The translations under genes and the position numbers were made by a program. From assembly GCF_900167445.1 (NCBI RefSeq), contig NZ_FUZT01000004.1:1-64000 (forward strand): a stretch of DNA of 64,000 bases. Reading direction: 5' to 3'. The notes under the pieces were generated by a model, which made no database searches, was not told the DNA's origin, and saw only the letters and a program-made list of their open reading frames with translations. The number at the start of each line of letters is the position of its first letter. The first letter of the stretch is position 1. This document shows positions 44,601 through 52,555 of the stretch, piece by piece. The DNA is from Maledivibacter halophilus. Lineage in GTDB: Bacteria; Bacillota; Clostridia; Peptostreptococcales; Caminicellaceae.

Positions 44601-44780
44601 ATGCAAATAGAGAAATATCCAGTAAACCTAGAAATAGACTTCGATATCTTTGGCAAAGATGGTGGTGCTGTATTTGGTGGCTTAAATATAACAATAAGCC
44701 TAAGTAATAATTACTATCCAGTAGAAGATATTAGAACAGCACTACAAGAAGCATTTGAAGTAATTTTAACTCATTATTAA
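44601..44780 (+). CDS. Small early protein (59 aa)
   Basis: ATG 44601 is eight bases after AAGGAGGT. Sequence features include FDIFGKDGGAVFGGLNITIS, giving a glycine-rich beta segment, then a helix (VEDIRTALQEAFEVI). No known family; too small for confident function. Confidence 0.5.
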   Translation: MQIEKYPVNLEIDFDIFGKDGGAVFGGLNITISLSNNYYPVEDIRTALQEAFEVILTHY

Positions 44781-44825
44781 TCTTTTAATCTTAAAAAATA
44801 GCAAATTAACGAAAGGAGGCAAACA

Positions 44826-44966
44826 ATGACTACTGGCACTGATACAGTAATTTATACAGGCAAAAAAACTGAAGAAGAATTAAAAAAAGAAATAAATAAA
44901 TTAATCACTACATTTCTCATTGAATTAGAATCTGAAAAATCCAATGATGAAGATGGAGTTGCCTAG
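44826..44966 (+). CDS. Small early protein (46 aa)
   Basis: ATG 44826 follows GAAAGGAGGC. The acidic helical product (TEEELKKEINKLITTFLIEL) has no recognised family. The strong ribosome site makes it a likely real gene. Confidence 0.45.
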   Translation: MTTGTDTVIYTGKKTEEELKKEINKLITTFLIELESEKSNDEDGVA

Positions 44967-45053
44967 TTAAAAAAACATAGGAAGGCAGAAGCTCCTTCCA
45001 GACAAGTGAGATTGTTCTTATTATTATTTTACCTCGAAAGGTGGTGAAATAGA

Positions 45054-45488
45054 ATGAAATCATCATGCAAGAGCATATACAAATTAGCTAGAAACTATGC
45101 AGGATTAACCCAAGAACAAGCAGCACAGTTGATGAATATAGGTGCTAGGACATTAGCAGGTTATGAATCACTAAAACCAATTCCAAATAACTACATAGTT
45201 GAAAAAATGGTTAGTGTATATGAAGCTAAATGGTTGGGATATGAACATCTAAGATGTTCCTCAGAGCTTGGAAAGAAGTGTTTGCCAAAGATAAATATTG
45301 ACAATATTGCACAGTCAATTCTATTACTACAAAAAGAATCAGAGGATGTTGAAAATATAAAATCATCTATGATCAAAATTGCTTGTGATGGAAAGATAGA
45401 AAAACACGAAGAGTCCCAGTGGAACAAAGTCACAAAAGAACTTCAAGAAATGGCAGGAGCAACATTATCAGTAGTGTTTTCAAGATGA
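45054..45488 (+). CDS. XRE-family phage protein with helical C-terminus
   Basis: 144 residues. HTH: ARNYAGLTQEQAAQLMNIGA, RTLAGYESLKPIPNNYIVEK. The helical C-terminal half (SEDVENIKSSMIKIACDGKI) resembles a regulator found in many clostridial prophages. Probably acts on early transcription. A GTGGTGA ribosome site precedes the ATG. Confidence 0.8.
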   Translation: MKSSCKSIYKLARNYAGLTQEQAAQLMNIGARTLAGYESLKPIPNNYIVEKMVSVYEAKWLGYEHLRCSSELGKKCLPKINIDNIAQSILLLQKESEDVENIKSSMIKIACDGKIEKHEESQWNKVTKELQEMAGATLSVVFSR

Positions 45489-45514
45489 GATTTTAAAAGG
45501 GAGGTCACGAAGTC

Positions 45515-45871
45515 ATGGATAAAGAGATGAGATTATTCAAAATGGCAGAAATGAAGCCTAGAAAGCACAGCAGAAATAATGAGACAAAAAATATTACTGA
45601 GATTGATGTTTCTAGAAGAGCCAATGTGCATTTATCTGATATGTATTTTAAAGAAAATATTGTTAGCAGAATAGAGATTTTTAGATTTGAATGTGATGAT
45701 AGCGATAAGAGTTATATGTTTGTACAGATATTCATGGGCAATATAGAGATTGCATATCAGATATTTTATTCAGATGTTGTTATTGAGACTGAGTATGCTG
45801 AAGATGTCCATGGAAACAAGTATATAAGAAGCTTCCACATAAGAGAAGCTAGAAACTATGACTATCAATAG
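45515..45871 (+). CDS. Hypothetical phage protein (118 aa)
   Basis: 118 residues, beta-rich (MFVQIFMGNIEIAYQIFYSD). No recognised domain. It lies in the early block; GGGAGG precedes the start. Downstream (45887-45925) a 12-codon frame ends just before a hairpin and may be a leader. Confidence 0.5.
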   Translation: MDKEMRLFKMAEMKPRKHSRNNETKNITEIDVSRRANVHLSDMYFKENIVSRIEIFRFECDDSDKSYMFVQIFMGNIEIAYQIFYSDVVIETEYAEDVHGNKYIRSFHIREARNYDYQ

Positions 45872-45951
45872 AAAGGGAAGGCAATCATGAAAGCTGTATT
45901 TTACACAAAAAAAGAGACCCTTTAGAAAAGGGCATTAAGAAAACTTTCTAG

Positions 45952-45976
45952 CCCTATTATATCATGATAGGGTTTT
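45952..45976 (+). terminator. Intrinsic terminator within the early region
   Basis: CCCTAT (45952-45957) pairs with ATAGGG (45967-45972), followed by TTTT. A short stem, so it is likely weak or antiterminable. Confidence 0.5.
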
Positions 45977-46004
45977 AAAACCAAATAGTTAGGTGGTGAG
46001 TAGA

Positions 46005-46157
46005 TTGAACCAAAAAGAGATTTTAGAAAAGCAGATAGAAATACTGCTATCTGCACAAGAAAAATGTTTAGAGACACGCTCTTGTGAAAATGTTGTGCCA
46101 ATTGCAAAGACAATTGTTGAAATAACTATTCTGTTGGAAAGATATTCTGATTCATAA
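46005..46157 (+). CDS. Small early protein (50 aa)
   Basis: TTG 46005 follows AGGTGGTGA. The start NQKEILEKQIEILL resembles the product of the gene at 46203 (IKKEILENQLDILE), so the two may be diverged duplicates. Helical, unrecognised. Confidence 0.5.
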   Translation: MNQKEILEKQIEILLSAQEKCLETRSCENVVPIAKTIVEITILLERYSDS

Positions 46158-46202
46158 TTTCTTGAGAGGCATTGAGTAAATTATTGAAAGGTGGAATAAA
46201 AG

Positions 46203-46484
46203 TTGATTAAAAAAGAGATTTTAGAAAATCAATTAGATATATTAGAGAGATACAAGCAGACCACTATGGAAGTTGCAAAGGAAATCATTTTCGAGTTAAA
46301 AAAAGGATGTAAAACCTATAAAGAAGTTGATAAAAACTTATATATTTTCAAGAAAACAATTACTTTTTCGTGTGATTGGAAGAATTATCAGCATCTAATT
46401 AGTATAATTAGCGAACTATTGGAAAATGAGAAGAACGATTTGCTTTTAGAAAGTCCTTCAAAAACAGTACAGATGATGGATTAA
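46203..46484 (+). CDS. Small helical phage protein (93 aa)
   Basis: TTG 46203 follows AAAGGTGG. A helical N-terminal part (ENQLDILERYKQTTMEVAKE) precedes a more mixed middle (NLYIFKKTITFSCDWKNYQH) and an acidic helix. It resembles the neighbouring 50-residue protein at its start. Unknown role in the early operon. Confidence 0.5.
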   Translation: MIKKEILENQLDILERYKQTTMEVAKEIIFELKKGCKTYKEVDKNLYIFKKTITFSCDWKNYQHLISIISELLENEKNDLLLESPSKTVQMMD

Positions 46485-46494
46485 GGTGATTTAT

Positions 46495-46689
46495 ATGAAT
46501 AATAGAGAAATGATGTTAAAGCAGATAGAAGCAACTTTAAAGCAGGAGAAAGATTATCTAAAAGTACTTGATAAGAAGCTAAATGATCCTAATGTTACTG
46601 GATCAGCTAGAGAAAAAGTTCTTATATTTAGAGAGGCATGTATCAATGCCATAGATAGACATGAAAAGGCTAGATTGCAGTATGTGTAA
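46495..46689 (+). CDS. Small coiled-coil phage protein (64 aa)
   Basis: ATG 46495 follows AAGGTGAT; the in-frame GTG at 46486 is part of that site. Helical product (LKQIEATLKQEKDYLKVLDK). Unrecognised. Confidence 0.5.
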   Translation: MNNREMMLKQIEATLKQEKDYLKVLDKKLNDPNVTGSAREKVLIFREACINAIDRHEKARLQYV

Positions 46690-46705
46690 AAAGGAGGAGA
46701 GAGTT

Positions 46706-47671
46706 TTGAAAGTAGTGAGTGTAGATCCAGGAAAGGACAGCACAAAGTATGCATATACAGGCGAAGATAGAAAAATAAAAACAGATCACTTTAAAACAAG
46801 AATGACTGTTCTAGATGATCTAAATAACAATGACATAATCGGTGAAGACAGCTTCAAGGTTGAATATGATGGAAGTACCGTTGTATTAGGTAATCAAGGA
46901 GAAGTAGATGCGGCAGATGAGAGAAGTAAAAAGAACAGGATTCACAAAATTGCAACCTTAACAGCTATTGCTCAAATGTTAGGCCCAGAGGAGAAGGAAG
47001 TAGTTCTTGTTAACAATATTCCTTCAACCAGTTATAAATCAAAGCAGCTTAAGCAAGAATACATGGAATTTTATAAAAGCCAGGAGGAAATCCAGATTAC
47101 AGTTAATGATATACCTTACAACTTTAAGATAGTTGATGTTCTTTTCCTTCCTGAGAGTGTTGGATGTATTTTTCATTACCCTCAGTTGTTTGAGGGTAAG
47201 AGCTGCATTATCGATATAGGTAAATACAACATAGGACTTGTTGTTGTAGAAAATTGTTCAGTTAAATATATGACTACTTTAGATTTTGGGGGTACTGAGC
47301 TAGAGAATAGAACCATAGAAAAATTGGAATCAAAGTTTGATAAGGGAATTAATAGAGATAAGATAATTGATTATCTAAAAAATGGATACATAGAGTCTTG
47401 GGGCGAAAAAGTTAAAGGGTCTGAGGAAGTTATAAGCCAGTGCAAAATTGAATATTTAAATGACATAATCAAGGAATCAGCAAAGAAGAAGATTACATTT
47501 GAAACTATGGAAAGGCTTAATTTTATTGGTGGAACCTCCCTACTAATAAGGGATGAAATAAATTCTCATACCAAGTTTTCAAAGCTGAGCAATGTTTTAA
47601 ATGATGCTAAGGAAGTAAGCGTTATTGGCAATCTATTATTTGGAGAGAGAAAATATAATGGCAAAATCTAG
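46706..47671 (+). CDS. parM: ParM/Alp-type actin-like partition ATPase
   Basis: 321 residues with TTG 46706 seven bases after AGGAGG. Actin-fold landmarks are phosphate 1 in VVSVDPGKDSTKYAY, VVLVNNIPSTSY, phosphate 2 in SCIIDIGKYNIGLVVV, and adenosine segment FIGGTSLLI. This is the ParM/StbA (plasmid segregation) group. It would polymerise and push apart DNA copies bound to ParR at a centromere. Fourteen bases overlap with the next gene, and a matching repeat array follows, so a full parMRC locus is present. Confidence 0.88.
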   Translation: MKVVSVDPGKDSTKYAYTGEDRKIKTDHFKTRMTVLDDLNNNDIIGEDSFKVEYDGSTVVLGNQGEVDAADERSKKNRIHKIATLTAIAQMLGPEEKEVVLVNNIPSTSYKSKQLKQEYMEFYKSQEEIQITVNDIPYNFKIVDVLFLPESVGCIFHYPQLFEGKSCIIDIGKYNIGLVVVENCSVKYMTTLDFGGTELENRTIEKLESKFDKGINRDKIIDYLKNGYIESWGEKVKGSEEVISQCKIEYLNDIIKESAKKKITFETMERLNFIGGTSLLIRDEINSHTKFSKLSNVLNDAKEVSVIGNLLFGERKYNGKI

Positions 47672-47984
47672 AACTCAGCTCATATCAGTCAAAGATGAAT
47701 TCGATGATGTATGGGACTTAATAACTTTACTTAAAAAAGACAAGAAAAATTTGTCTGATTATATTTGCAGGGCTATTAGATTTTATGAAAAGCACAGAGG
47801 TAAGTCTGAAGCTAATCTTACTGAAGAAAGAGTGAGATTAATTGTAAAAGAAGAATTAAAAATTATTCTTGATGGCATGGAGATTGTAAAAAAGAATGAA
47901 GAACTAAATATTGATGACATGCTAAAAAATAATAGTTTTGAAGCAGCATTTAGCAGCTTTGAGGATAATGATGATGAGAAGTAG
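47658..47984 (+). CDS. parR: ParR-like centromere-binding protein
   Basis: 108 residues with an N-terminal ribbon-helix-helix-like segment (SRTQLISVKDEFDDVWDLIT, LSDYICRAIRFYEKHRG) and an acidic C-terminal tail (SFEAAFSSFEDNDDE) suited to contacting ParM filament ends. ATG 47658 lies inside parM. The stop codon is immediately followed by TTATATAA iterons. The call rests mainly on partner, order and fold prediction rather than a sequence signature. Confidence 0.75.
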   Translation: MAKSRTQLISVKDEFDDVWDLITLLKKDKKNLSDYICRAIRFYEKHRGKSEANLTEERVRLIVKEELKIILDGMEIVKKNEELNIDDMLKNNSFEAAFSSFEDNDDEK

Positions 47985-48068
47985 TTATATAAAACTTATA
48001 TAAGACTTATATAACAATTCAGTTACTATTTTAAAAACTTATATAAAGTTTATATAAAACTTATATAA
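47985..48068. repeat. parC-like centromere: two triplets of 11-bp iterons
   Basis: TTATATAA occurs at 47985, 47996, 48007, 48039, 48050 and 48061. The spacing is exactly 11 bp within each triplet, and 32 bp separate the triplets. One helical turn spacing places the sites on one face of DNA, as in plasmid R1 parC. A promoter for downstream genes may lie between the triplets. Confidence 0.82.
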
Positions 48069-48103
48069 GTGGTGAGCCAAATGGATATTAGGAAGGTGAT
48101 AAT

Positions 48104-48286
48104 TTGAAATCCAATTTAGCAAAACTAAGGCGGGGCTATAAACCCCGCAAAGGCAGAAGCAGATTTGTCATGACACTAGCTGCTCTGTTTATAGCTATAG
48201 TATTGACAATATATATTATCTTTAATCCTCCTATTTTCATATATAGGGGCCAGGGACTTAAGTCCCTGCTCCAAACTTTGTTATAA
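48104..48286 (+). CDS. Small basic single-helix membrane protein (60 aa)
   Basis: TTG 48104 follows AAGGTGAT. A basic N-terminus (KLRRGYKPRKGRSRF) precedes one transmembrane helix (about 23-44). Its 3' end contains a perfect 18 bp palindrome. No recognised family. Confidence 0.55.
   Translation: MKSNLAKLRRGYKPRKGRSRFVMTLAALFIAIVLTIYIIFNPPIFIYRGQGLKSLLQTLL
48251..48268. repeat. Perfect 18-bp palindrome
   Basis: CAGGGACTTAAGTCCCTG is fully self-complementary. It lies at the end of the small membrane protein gene and 35 bp before the initiator gene. It may be an operator or an mRNA hairpin controlling initiator expression. Confidence 0.5.
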
Positions 48287-48302
48287 AGGGGGTATGTTAA
48301 TC

Positions 48303-49322
48303 ATGCAAAAAATAAATACAGCAGTAATAGAAGTAAAGGACCTAGCTCTTGATGGCAACATTATTGATAATGGTTGGATTGAGAATTTACGGTATGACAA
48401 TGGTAAGCCCAATATGAATGCAATACTTATTCTCAGTGAAATTTATTACTGGTATAAACCAACCCTTATTAGGGATGAAGCCACAGGTAAAGCCATAGGA
48501 TACAAGCAGAAATTTAAGGCTGATAAACTTCAAAAGAGTTATCAAGCACTAGGAGACCGGTTTGGTATTAGCAAAAGACAAGCGAAGCTCGCATGTGATT
48601 TTCTGAAGGAAAAGGGACTTATAGAAATTGAGTTTAGAACTATTGTAGTAAATGGTAAAAAGCTAAACAATGTAATGTTTATACAGCTAATACCAGGTGA
48701 GCTGAAAAAGATTACTGGCATTGACAGAGTACTGGTAAAAGATGACCCCCCTGTTACAACAGAATGTAAGAGGGTGTTACAACAGGATGTAGGAGGCTCC
48801 TACAATGAAATGTACCACCCTCCTACAACAGAATGTAAGACAAATACAAAGACTACACATACAGAGACTACTACAAAGACTACTAACAAAAACAATATAC
48901 GTCAAATTCAAAATTTGCGTCTTAGGTATTCAGAAAATCAACTGAAAATTATTGATGAATATTTTGATATTTTACGATGGACCAGGAAGCATGGGAAGAT
49001 TGCTGACAGTGTTATTTTGAAAATATATAAAAAATGGCAGGAGTATAAGGTATCTGCTGTAATGTATGCGCTGAGTATTTATATTAACAATCCCAAACAT
49101 CACGATAAAAAAGAAAATTACTGCTACGGAATAATGAGAAATGCTGCAGCAGAGCAGATTGCAAATTATCAATATGGAGGTGGTAACAGTAATGGAAAGC
49201 ACAGCCAAGATACTGAAAAAACAGGGCCTTCAGAAGAAAGTCTACGACTTGAAAGAATTGCAAAAGAAAAAGGGCTCGTCGGAGCAGATGGAACAATCAA
49301 AGATACAGAGTGCAGTTTCTAG
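48303..49322 (+). CDS. DnaD-like phage replication initiator
   Basis: About 339 residues. The N-terminal winged-helix (LQKSYQALGDRFGISKRQAK, LACDFLKEKGLIEIEF) is that of phage replisome organisers. A Thr/Lys-rich linker (about 155-200) follows, then a DnaD-like C-terminal part with LRWTRKHGKIADSVILKIYK and NYCYGIMRNAAAEQIANYQ. It would bind the iterons lying in its own gene and recruit the helicase loader. ATG 48303 is better spaced from AAAGGGGG than ATG 48294. The last 131 bases overlap the next gene. Confidence 0.88.
   Translation: MQKINTAVIEVKDLALDGNIIDNGWIENLRYDNGKPNMNAILILSEIYYWYKPTLIRDEATGKAIGYKQKFKADKLQKSYQALGDRFGISKRQAKLACDFLKEKGLIEIEFRTIVVNGKKLNNVMFIQLIPGELKKITGIDRVLVKDDPPVTTECKRVLQQDVGGSYNEMYHPPTTECKTNTKTTHTETTTKTTNKNNIRQIQNLRLRYSENQLKIIDEYFDILRWTRKHGKIADSVILKIYKKWQEYKVSAVMYALSIYINNPKHHDKKENYCYGIMRNAAAEQIANYQYGGGNSNGKHSQDTEKTGPSEESLRLERIAKEKGLVGADGTIKDTECSF
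48754..48845 (+). repeat. Four 23-bp iterons inside the initiator gene, probable replication origin
   Basis: YTACAACAGAATGTAAGA-type 18 bp cores start at 48754, 48777, 48800 and 48823, a constant 23 bp period. The third is the most diverged. Since 23 is not a multiple of three, the repeat cannot come from a repeated peptide. The layout parallels the origin inside lambda gene O. An AT-rich tract follows (48840-48920). Confidence 0.8.
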
Positions 49323-50052
49323 TTGTAGATATGGCAAGTGTGATGGTTCAGGAATGATAATCGATAAAGAAAACAACACCGTAAAATTTTGCAAATGTCG
49401 TGAGGACAGCATACATGAAAGAAGGCTAAAGTTCGCAAATATACCCAAAGAGTTTAAAGAGCTGACATTAAACTCCTTTGACTTAGATTTATATGAAAAT
49501 AGTGAAAGTAAATTTAGAGCTGCAATGGCTAAAAAGGCAGCAGTAAATTTTGTTAAAAATTATGATCTTATGAAGCAGCTGGGTAAAGGCTTATTTTTCT
49601 ACAGCTATGTAAAGGGATCAGGTAAAACAAGACTTGCAGCAAGTTTAGGAAATGCACTTGTTAATTATAAAAAGGTTAGAGTGAAGTTTATAACTACCTT
49701 AGACCTTTTGGAAGAGATAAAAAATACATATAGCAAAAATAGTGAAATAACACAAAATGAGCTGCTTAATGCAATAAAAAATGTTGAGGTCTTAATAATT
49801 GATGATATTGGAATAGAAGAAGATAAGCAGTGGGTAAAAGAAATATTCTACAACATTTTAAATGGTCGAATGGTAGGTAAGAAGATAACTATATTTACTT
49901 CAAATTTAGCCATTGAAGATCTTAAGCATGATGAACGTATAAAAAACAGAATAGAAAGAATGGCCACGCCAGTATATCTGCCAGATGAAAGCGTAAGAAG
50001 TAAATTAGCAAAAAAAGAAAATGAAGAAATCCAAGAATTGTTGTTTAGTTAG
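49192..50052 (+). CDS. DnaC-like helicase-loader ATPase
   Basis: 286 residues. A Cys-rich N-terminal segment (CRYGKCDGSGM, KFCKCRED) precedes an AAA+ domain with Walker A YVKGSGKTRLA, Walker B EVLIIDDIGIEE, and sensor FTSNLAIEDL. It loads the replicative helicase at the initiator-bound origin. ATG 49192 has GGAGGTGG upstream but lies 131 bases inside the initiator gene; ATG 49288 is a less likely alternative. The reading frames differ, so the overlap codes twice. Confidence 0.9.
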   Translation: MESTAKILKKQGLQKKVYDLKELQKKKGSSEQMEQSKIQSAVSSCRYGKCDGSGMIIDKENNTVKFCKCREDSIHERRLKFANIPKEFKELTLNSFDLDLYENSESKFRAAMAKKAAVNFVKNYDLMKQLGKGLFFYSYVKGSGKTRLAASLGNALVNYKKVRVKFITTLDLLEEIKNTYSKNSEITQNELLNAIKNVEVLIIDDIGIEEDKQWVKEIFYNILNGRMVGKKITIFTSNLAIEDLKHDERIKNRIERMATPVYLPDESVRSKLAKKENEEIQELLFS

Positions 50053-50063
50053 AAGGTGATTAT

Positions 50064-50297
50064 ATGAATGCTCAACTACCTGGACAAATAGGAATTGAAT
50101 TCTATTTTAATCAGCATTTAAAAATAAGGCCTAAACCTAATTGGATTGGAAAATTACCAAAGAATTATTATTGGTGTCCCTATTGTGGCGAAATAAAGAA
50201 GTTTAAGGTTTTTAAAGGTTATAAAAGATGTGAATTATGCCACATATCAATGAAAGATTATTATGTTAAAAAATTTAATAAATTGGAGTTGATTTGA
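50064..50297 (+). CDS. Small zinc-ribbon protein (77 aa)
   Basis: Two CxxC pairs (WCPYCGEI, RCELCHIS) form a likely zinc ribbon. The rest is basic. Phage zinc-ribbon proteins often bind nucleic acids. The stop overlaps the next start by one base. Confidence 0.65.
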   Translation: MNAQLPGQIGIEFYFNQHLKIRPKPNWIGKLPKNYYWCPYCGEIKKFKVFKGYKRCELCHISMKDYYVKKFNKLELI

Positions 50298-50428
50298 TGG
50301 ATAGAGGAGGCATAATTAGAAAAATTGCTGAGGAGGCAGTACGATTATATTTTGATGGATACAGTGAAAAAGAAGCTTTCAATAAGGCTAAAAAAATCTA
50401 TGGATGGAAAAATGAAAGTGAACAGTAA
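50297..50428 (+). CDS. Small helical protein (43 aa)
   Basis: ATG 50297 shares a base with the previous stop (TGATG coupling). The product (IIRKIAEEAVRLYFDGYSEK) is basic and helical, with no recognised family. Confidence 0.5.
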   Translation: MDRGGIIRKIAEEAVRLYFDGYSEKEAFNKAKKIYGWKNESEQ

Positions 50429-50582
50429 TGACTTTGTAAAAAGCATAAAACGTGAGGTTATTTGTAATGAATGCAGTTCTAAAATTAATAGAAATAGCAG
50501 CTGCTATGTAATACCTGTTATGAGGAATGGCGGTTATTATTTAAAATTTATTTGTTTAAATTGTGAGGAGGTAGCGAATTAA
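50412..50582 (+). CDS. Small Cys-rich protein (56 aa)
   Basis: Two CxxC pairs (EVICNECSSK, FICLNCEEV) suggest a zinc-binding fold. The start is uncertain: ATG 50412 or ATG 50400, both without a clear ribosome site and overlapping the previous gene. The preceding gene's translation would reach it. Confidence 0.55.
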   Translation: MKVNSNDFVKSIKREVICNECSSKINRNSSCYVIPVMRNGGYYLKFICLNCEEVAN

Positions 50583-50843
50583 ATGGCTAAGTATATAAGA
50601 GCTGTTCCAGAAAGAAAAGATATGCTTAAGAAAAGCGAGCTGAAAGTTAATCTAGATATTGGTGACAGAGTATCTGTTAAGTATAAAGAAAAGGGCAGAC
50701 ACGGCAAAAAAGAAGTAAAAGGAAAAGTAATCTTAAACGATATGAAGCATCCATATTTTCAGATACATACTGGGCATGTGCGTAAGAGCTTTTTGAAGGT
50801 GGATGTGGTTATTGGTGCTATTGAGGTTAAGAGGATAAGTTGA
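50583..50843 (+). CDS. Small basic protein, possible SH3-like fold (86 aa)
   Basis: 86 residues, lysine-rich with a beta-rich middle (IGDRVSVKYKEKGRHGKKEV, KGKVILNDMKHPYFQIHTGH). The pattern resembles small SH3-like nucleic-acid-binding phage proteins, but no family is certain. It follows the previous stop directly. Confidence 0.5.
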   Translation: MAKYIRAVPERKDMLKKSELKVNLDIGDRVSVKYKEKGRHGKKEVKGKVILNDMKHPYFQIHTGHVRKSFLKVDVVIGAIEVKRIS

Positions 50844-50900
50844 GTTTGTGTTTAGTTTTATTAGAACTAAGTAAATTATTTTAGAAAGGATGATAATTAA

Positions 50901-51017
50901 GTGAAAAATAAAAAAAGCTTTGCAAGAAAGATAGTAATTGCAATTCTTGAAAAGCTTATTACGGTAGTGATTCCGTCTGTGGTAGTGACAGTTGTGTTGT
51001 GGTTGATGTTGAACTGA
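50901..51017 (+). CDS. Single-helix membrane micro-protein (38 aa)
   Basis: GTG 50901. Basic N-terminus (KNKKSFARKI) then one hydrophobic helix (LITVVIPSVVVTVVLWLML). It could be a membrane-active phage peptide. The ribosome site (GAAAGGATG) is 13-15 bases upstream and weak. Confidence 0.45.
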   Translation: MKNKKSFARKIVIAILEKLITVVIPSVVVTVVLWLMLN

Positions 51018-51063
51018 GGATAGTAGGATTAAAGTTGTAGTTAACTCATAAAGGGGTGAGACT

Positions 51064-51861
51064 TTGAAAGTTTTAAAATGGCCAGGGGCGAAATGGACTT
51101 TATCATCAAGAATAATTAAATTAATGCCAGAGCATAAAATTTATCTTGAACCATTCTTTGGCTCGGGAGCAGTATTTTTTCAAAAGGCACCTGTTAACAC
51201 TGAGGTACTGAATGACTTAGATTTACAAGTTACAAATTTATTTAAAGTTATTAGAGATAATCCTCAGGAACTTGCAGAAAGAGTATATTTTACACCTTAT
51301 TCAAGGGATGAATATAGAGAATCATATAATGTTGAGGGTGATGAAATAGAAAGAGCTAGAAGATTTCTAGCAAGATCCAATATGGCCAGAGCAGGAATGC
51401 AATATTACACTTCCAGCTGGCGACATGCAGGACCGGTATTAGGGGCCAAGTGTAAACAAAGAGTTACGGGAGATTGGAATAGAATACCTCAAAGAATACT
51501 TGAAGCAGCAGATAGATTGAAAGATGCAGAAATTGAAAATACAGATGCATTGAAACTTATTGAAAAATATAACCACAAAGATTGCTTGATATATGTGGAT
51601 CCGCCATATTTATTAAGTACCAGAAAACAAAGATATTATAATGTTGAAATGACTGATAATGAAGAACATGAAAAGCTTATTAAGTTATTAAAAAAGCATT
51701 CAGGACCTGTAATGTTAAGTGGATATGATTCAGAATTGTATAATGATCTATTACCGGGATGGACTAAACACGAATTTAAAACTAATGCTGAACAGGGGAA
51801 AAGAAGAACGGAAATATTATGGGTAAATTATAGGCAATATGAACAAATATCAATGCTATAA
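51064..51861 (+). CDS. DNA adenine-N6 methyltransferase (Dam-like, D12 class)
   Basis: 265 residues. AdoMet motif YLEPFFGSGAVFF, catalytic DPPYLLS, and the N-terminal LKWPGAKWTLSSRI make it a D12-class methylase. It methylates adenine in a short site, GATC for most relatives. Encoded without a cognate nuclease, so it probably protects phage DNA from host restriction or marks packaged DNA. TTG 51064 follows AAGGGGTGAG. Confidence 0.93.
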   Translation: MKVLKWPGAKWTLSSRIIKLMPEHKIYLEPFFGSGAVFFQKAPVNTEVLNDLDLQVTNLFKVIRDNPQELAERVYFTPYSRDEYRESYNVEGDEIERARRFLARSNMARAGMQYYTSSWRHAGPVLGAKCKQRVTGDWNRIPQRILEAADRLKDAEIENTDALKLIEKYNHKDCLIYVDPPYLLSTRKQRYYNVEMTDNEEHEKLIKLLKKHSGPVMLSGYDSELYNDLLPGWTKHEFKTNAEQGKRRTEILWVNYRQYEQISML

Positions 51862-51900
51862 GTGCAGTAAAGGTGATACTGACTGAAAGGAGAGAAATAA

Positions 51901-52230
51901 GTGAATTGTCGACAACTAAGCTTCTTTCACAAACTCGAAGATTTCTCAATGTATGATGGCTATGAAGTTAAAGACAATGTAAATATTAAAATAGAAACTG
52001 GTGCGTTAATTAAGTTAGTCAAAGATCAAAAAGCTTATCTTGTTACAAGGCATAAAGATAATACTTTTAGTATCGACTTGCCTAATGAACATGGTGGAGC
52101 ATTTGGATTTGTAATAAATTGTAATCAATTTAAAAAACACTTTAGATATTTAGGTAGAAAAATTTATCCTAAAAGAAAGGAAATTTGGGATGGCAAATCA
52201 TGGATTAAAAATCCTGATTTTTCAAACTAA
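51901..52230 (+). CDS. Hypothetical phage protein (109 aa)
   Basis: GTG 51901 follows AAAGGAGAG. The middle is beta-rich (VNIKIETGALIKLVKDQKAY, AFGFVINCNQFKKHFRYLG). No recognised family. Confidence 0.5.
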   Translation: MNCRQLSFFHKLEDFSMYDGYEVKDNVNIKIETGALIKLVKDQKAYLVTRHKDNTFSIDLPNEHGGAFGFVINCNQFKKHFRYLGRKIYPKRKEIWDGKSWIKNPDFSN

Positions 52231-52261
52231 GGTGCTAGTTAGAGAAGGAGGAGGAATTCGG

Positions 52262-52525
52262 ATGAAAAGAGTAAGAAGAGAAAAATTATATCCTATCATA
52301 AAACGAATAAAACCTTTTTTCTGGAAAGAATGCAGATTCTGCAATAGAGAATTCAAGAGAGAAATTGGATATGAAATTGAAGATATGACCGTAGTAAATC
52401 CAAGGGTTTTTTGGTCATACTGTTGTAACGAATGTGCAAAAAGTATTGATGATGTAGCAAAGTTAGTAAACAGTGCAAAATTAAGAAAACCGCCACGCTA
52501 TCTAACAAATGGCATTAAAAAATAG
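52262..52525 (+). CDS. Cys-rich small phage protein (87 aa)
   Basis: ATG 52262 follows GGAGGAGG; the open frame extends upstream to 52190 inside the previous gene without a ribosome site. CRFCNREF and CCNECAK supply four Cys in two pairs for a zinc site. Basic, possibly nucleic-acid binding. Unrecognised. Confidence 0.55.
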   Translation: MKRVRREKLYPIIKRIKPFFWKECRFCNREFKREIGYEIEDMTVVNPRVFWSYCCNECAKSIDDVAKLVNSAKLRKPPRYLTNGIKK

Positions 52526-52555
52526 ATTAAATAGAATATTAACGGAGGATTGAAT

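Noticed and set aside
47985..48068. TTATATAA array considered as a simple AT-rich low-complexity tract
   Set aside because: Spacing is exactly 11 bp in two triplets beside parM-parR, so a centromere is the better reading.
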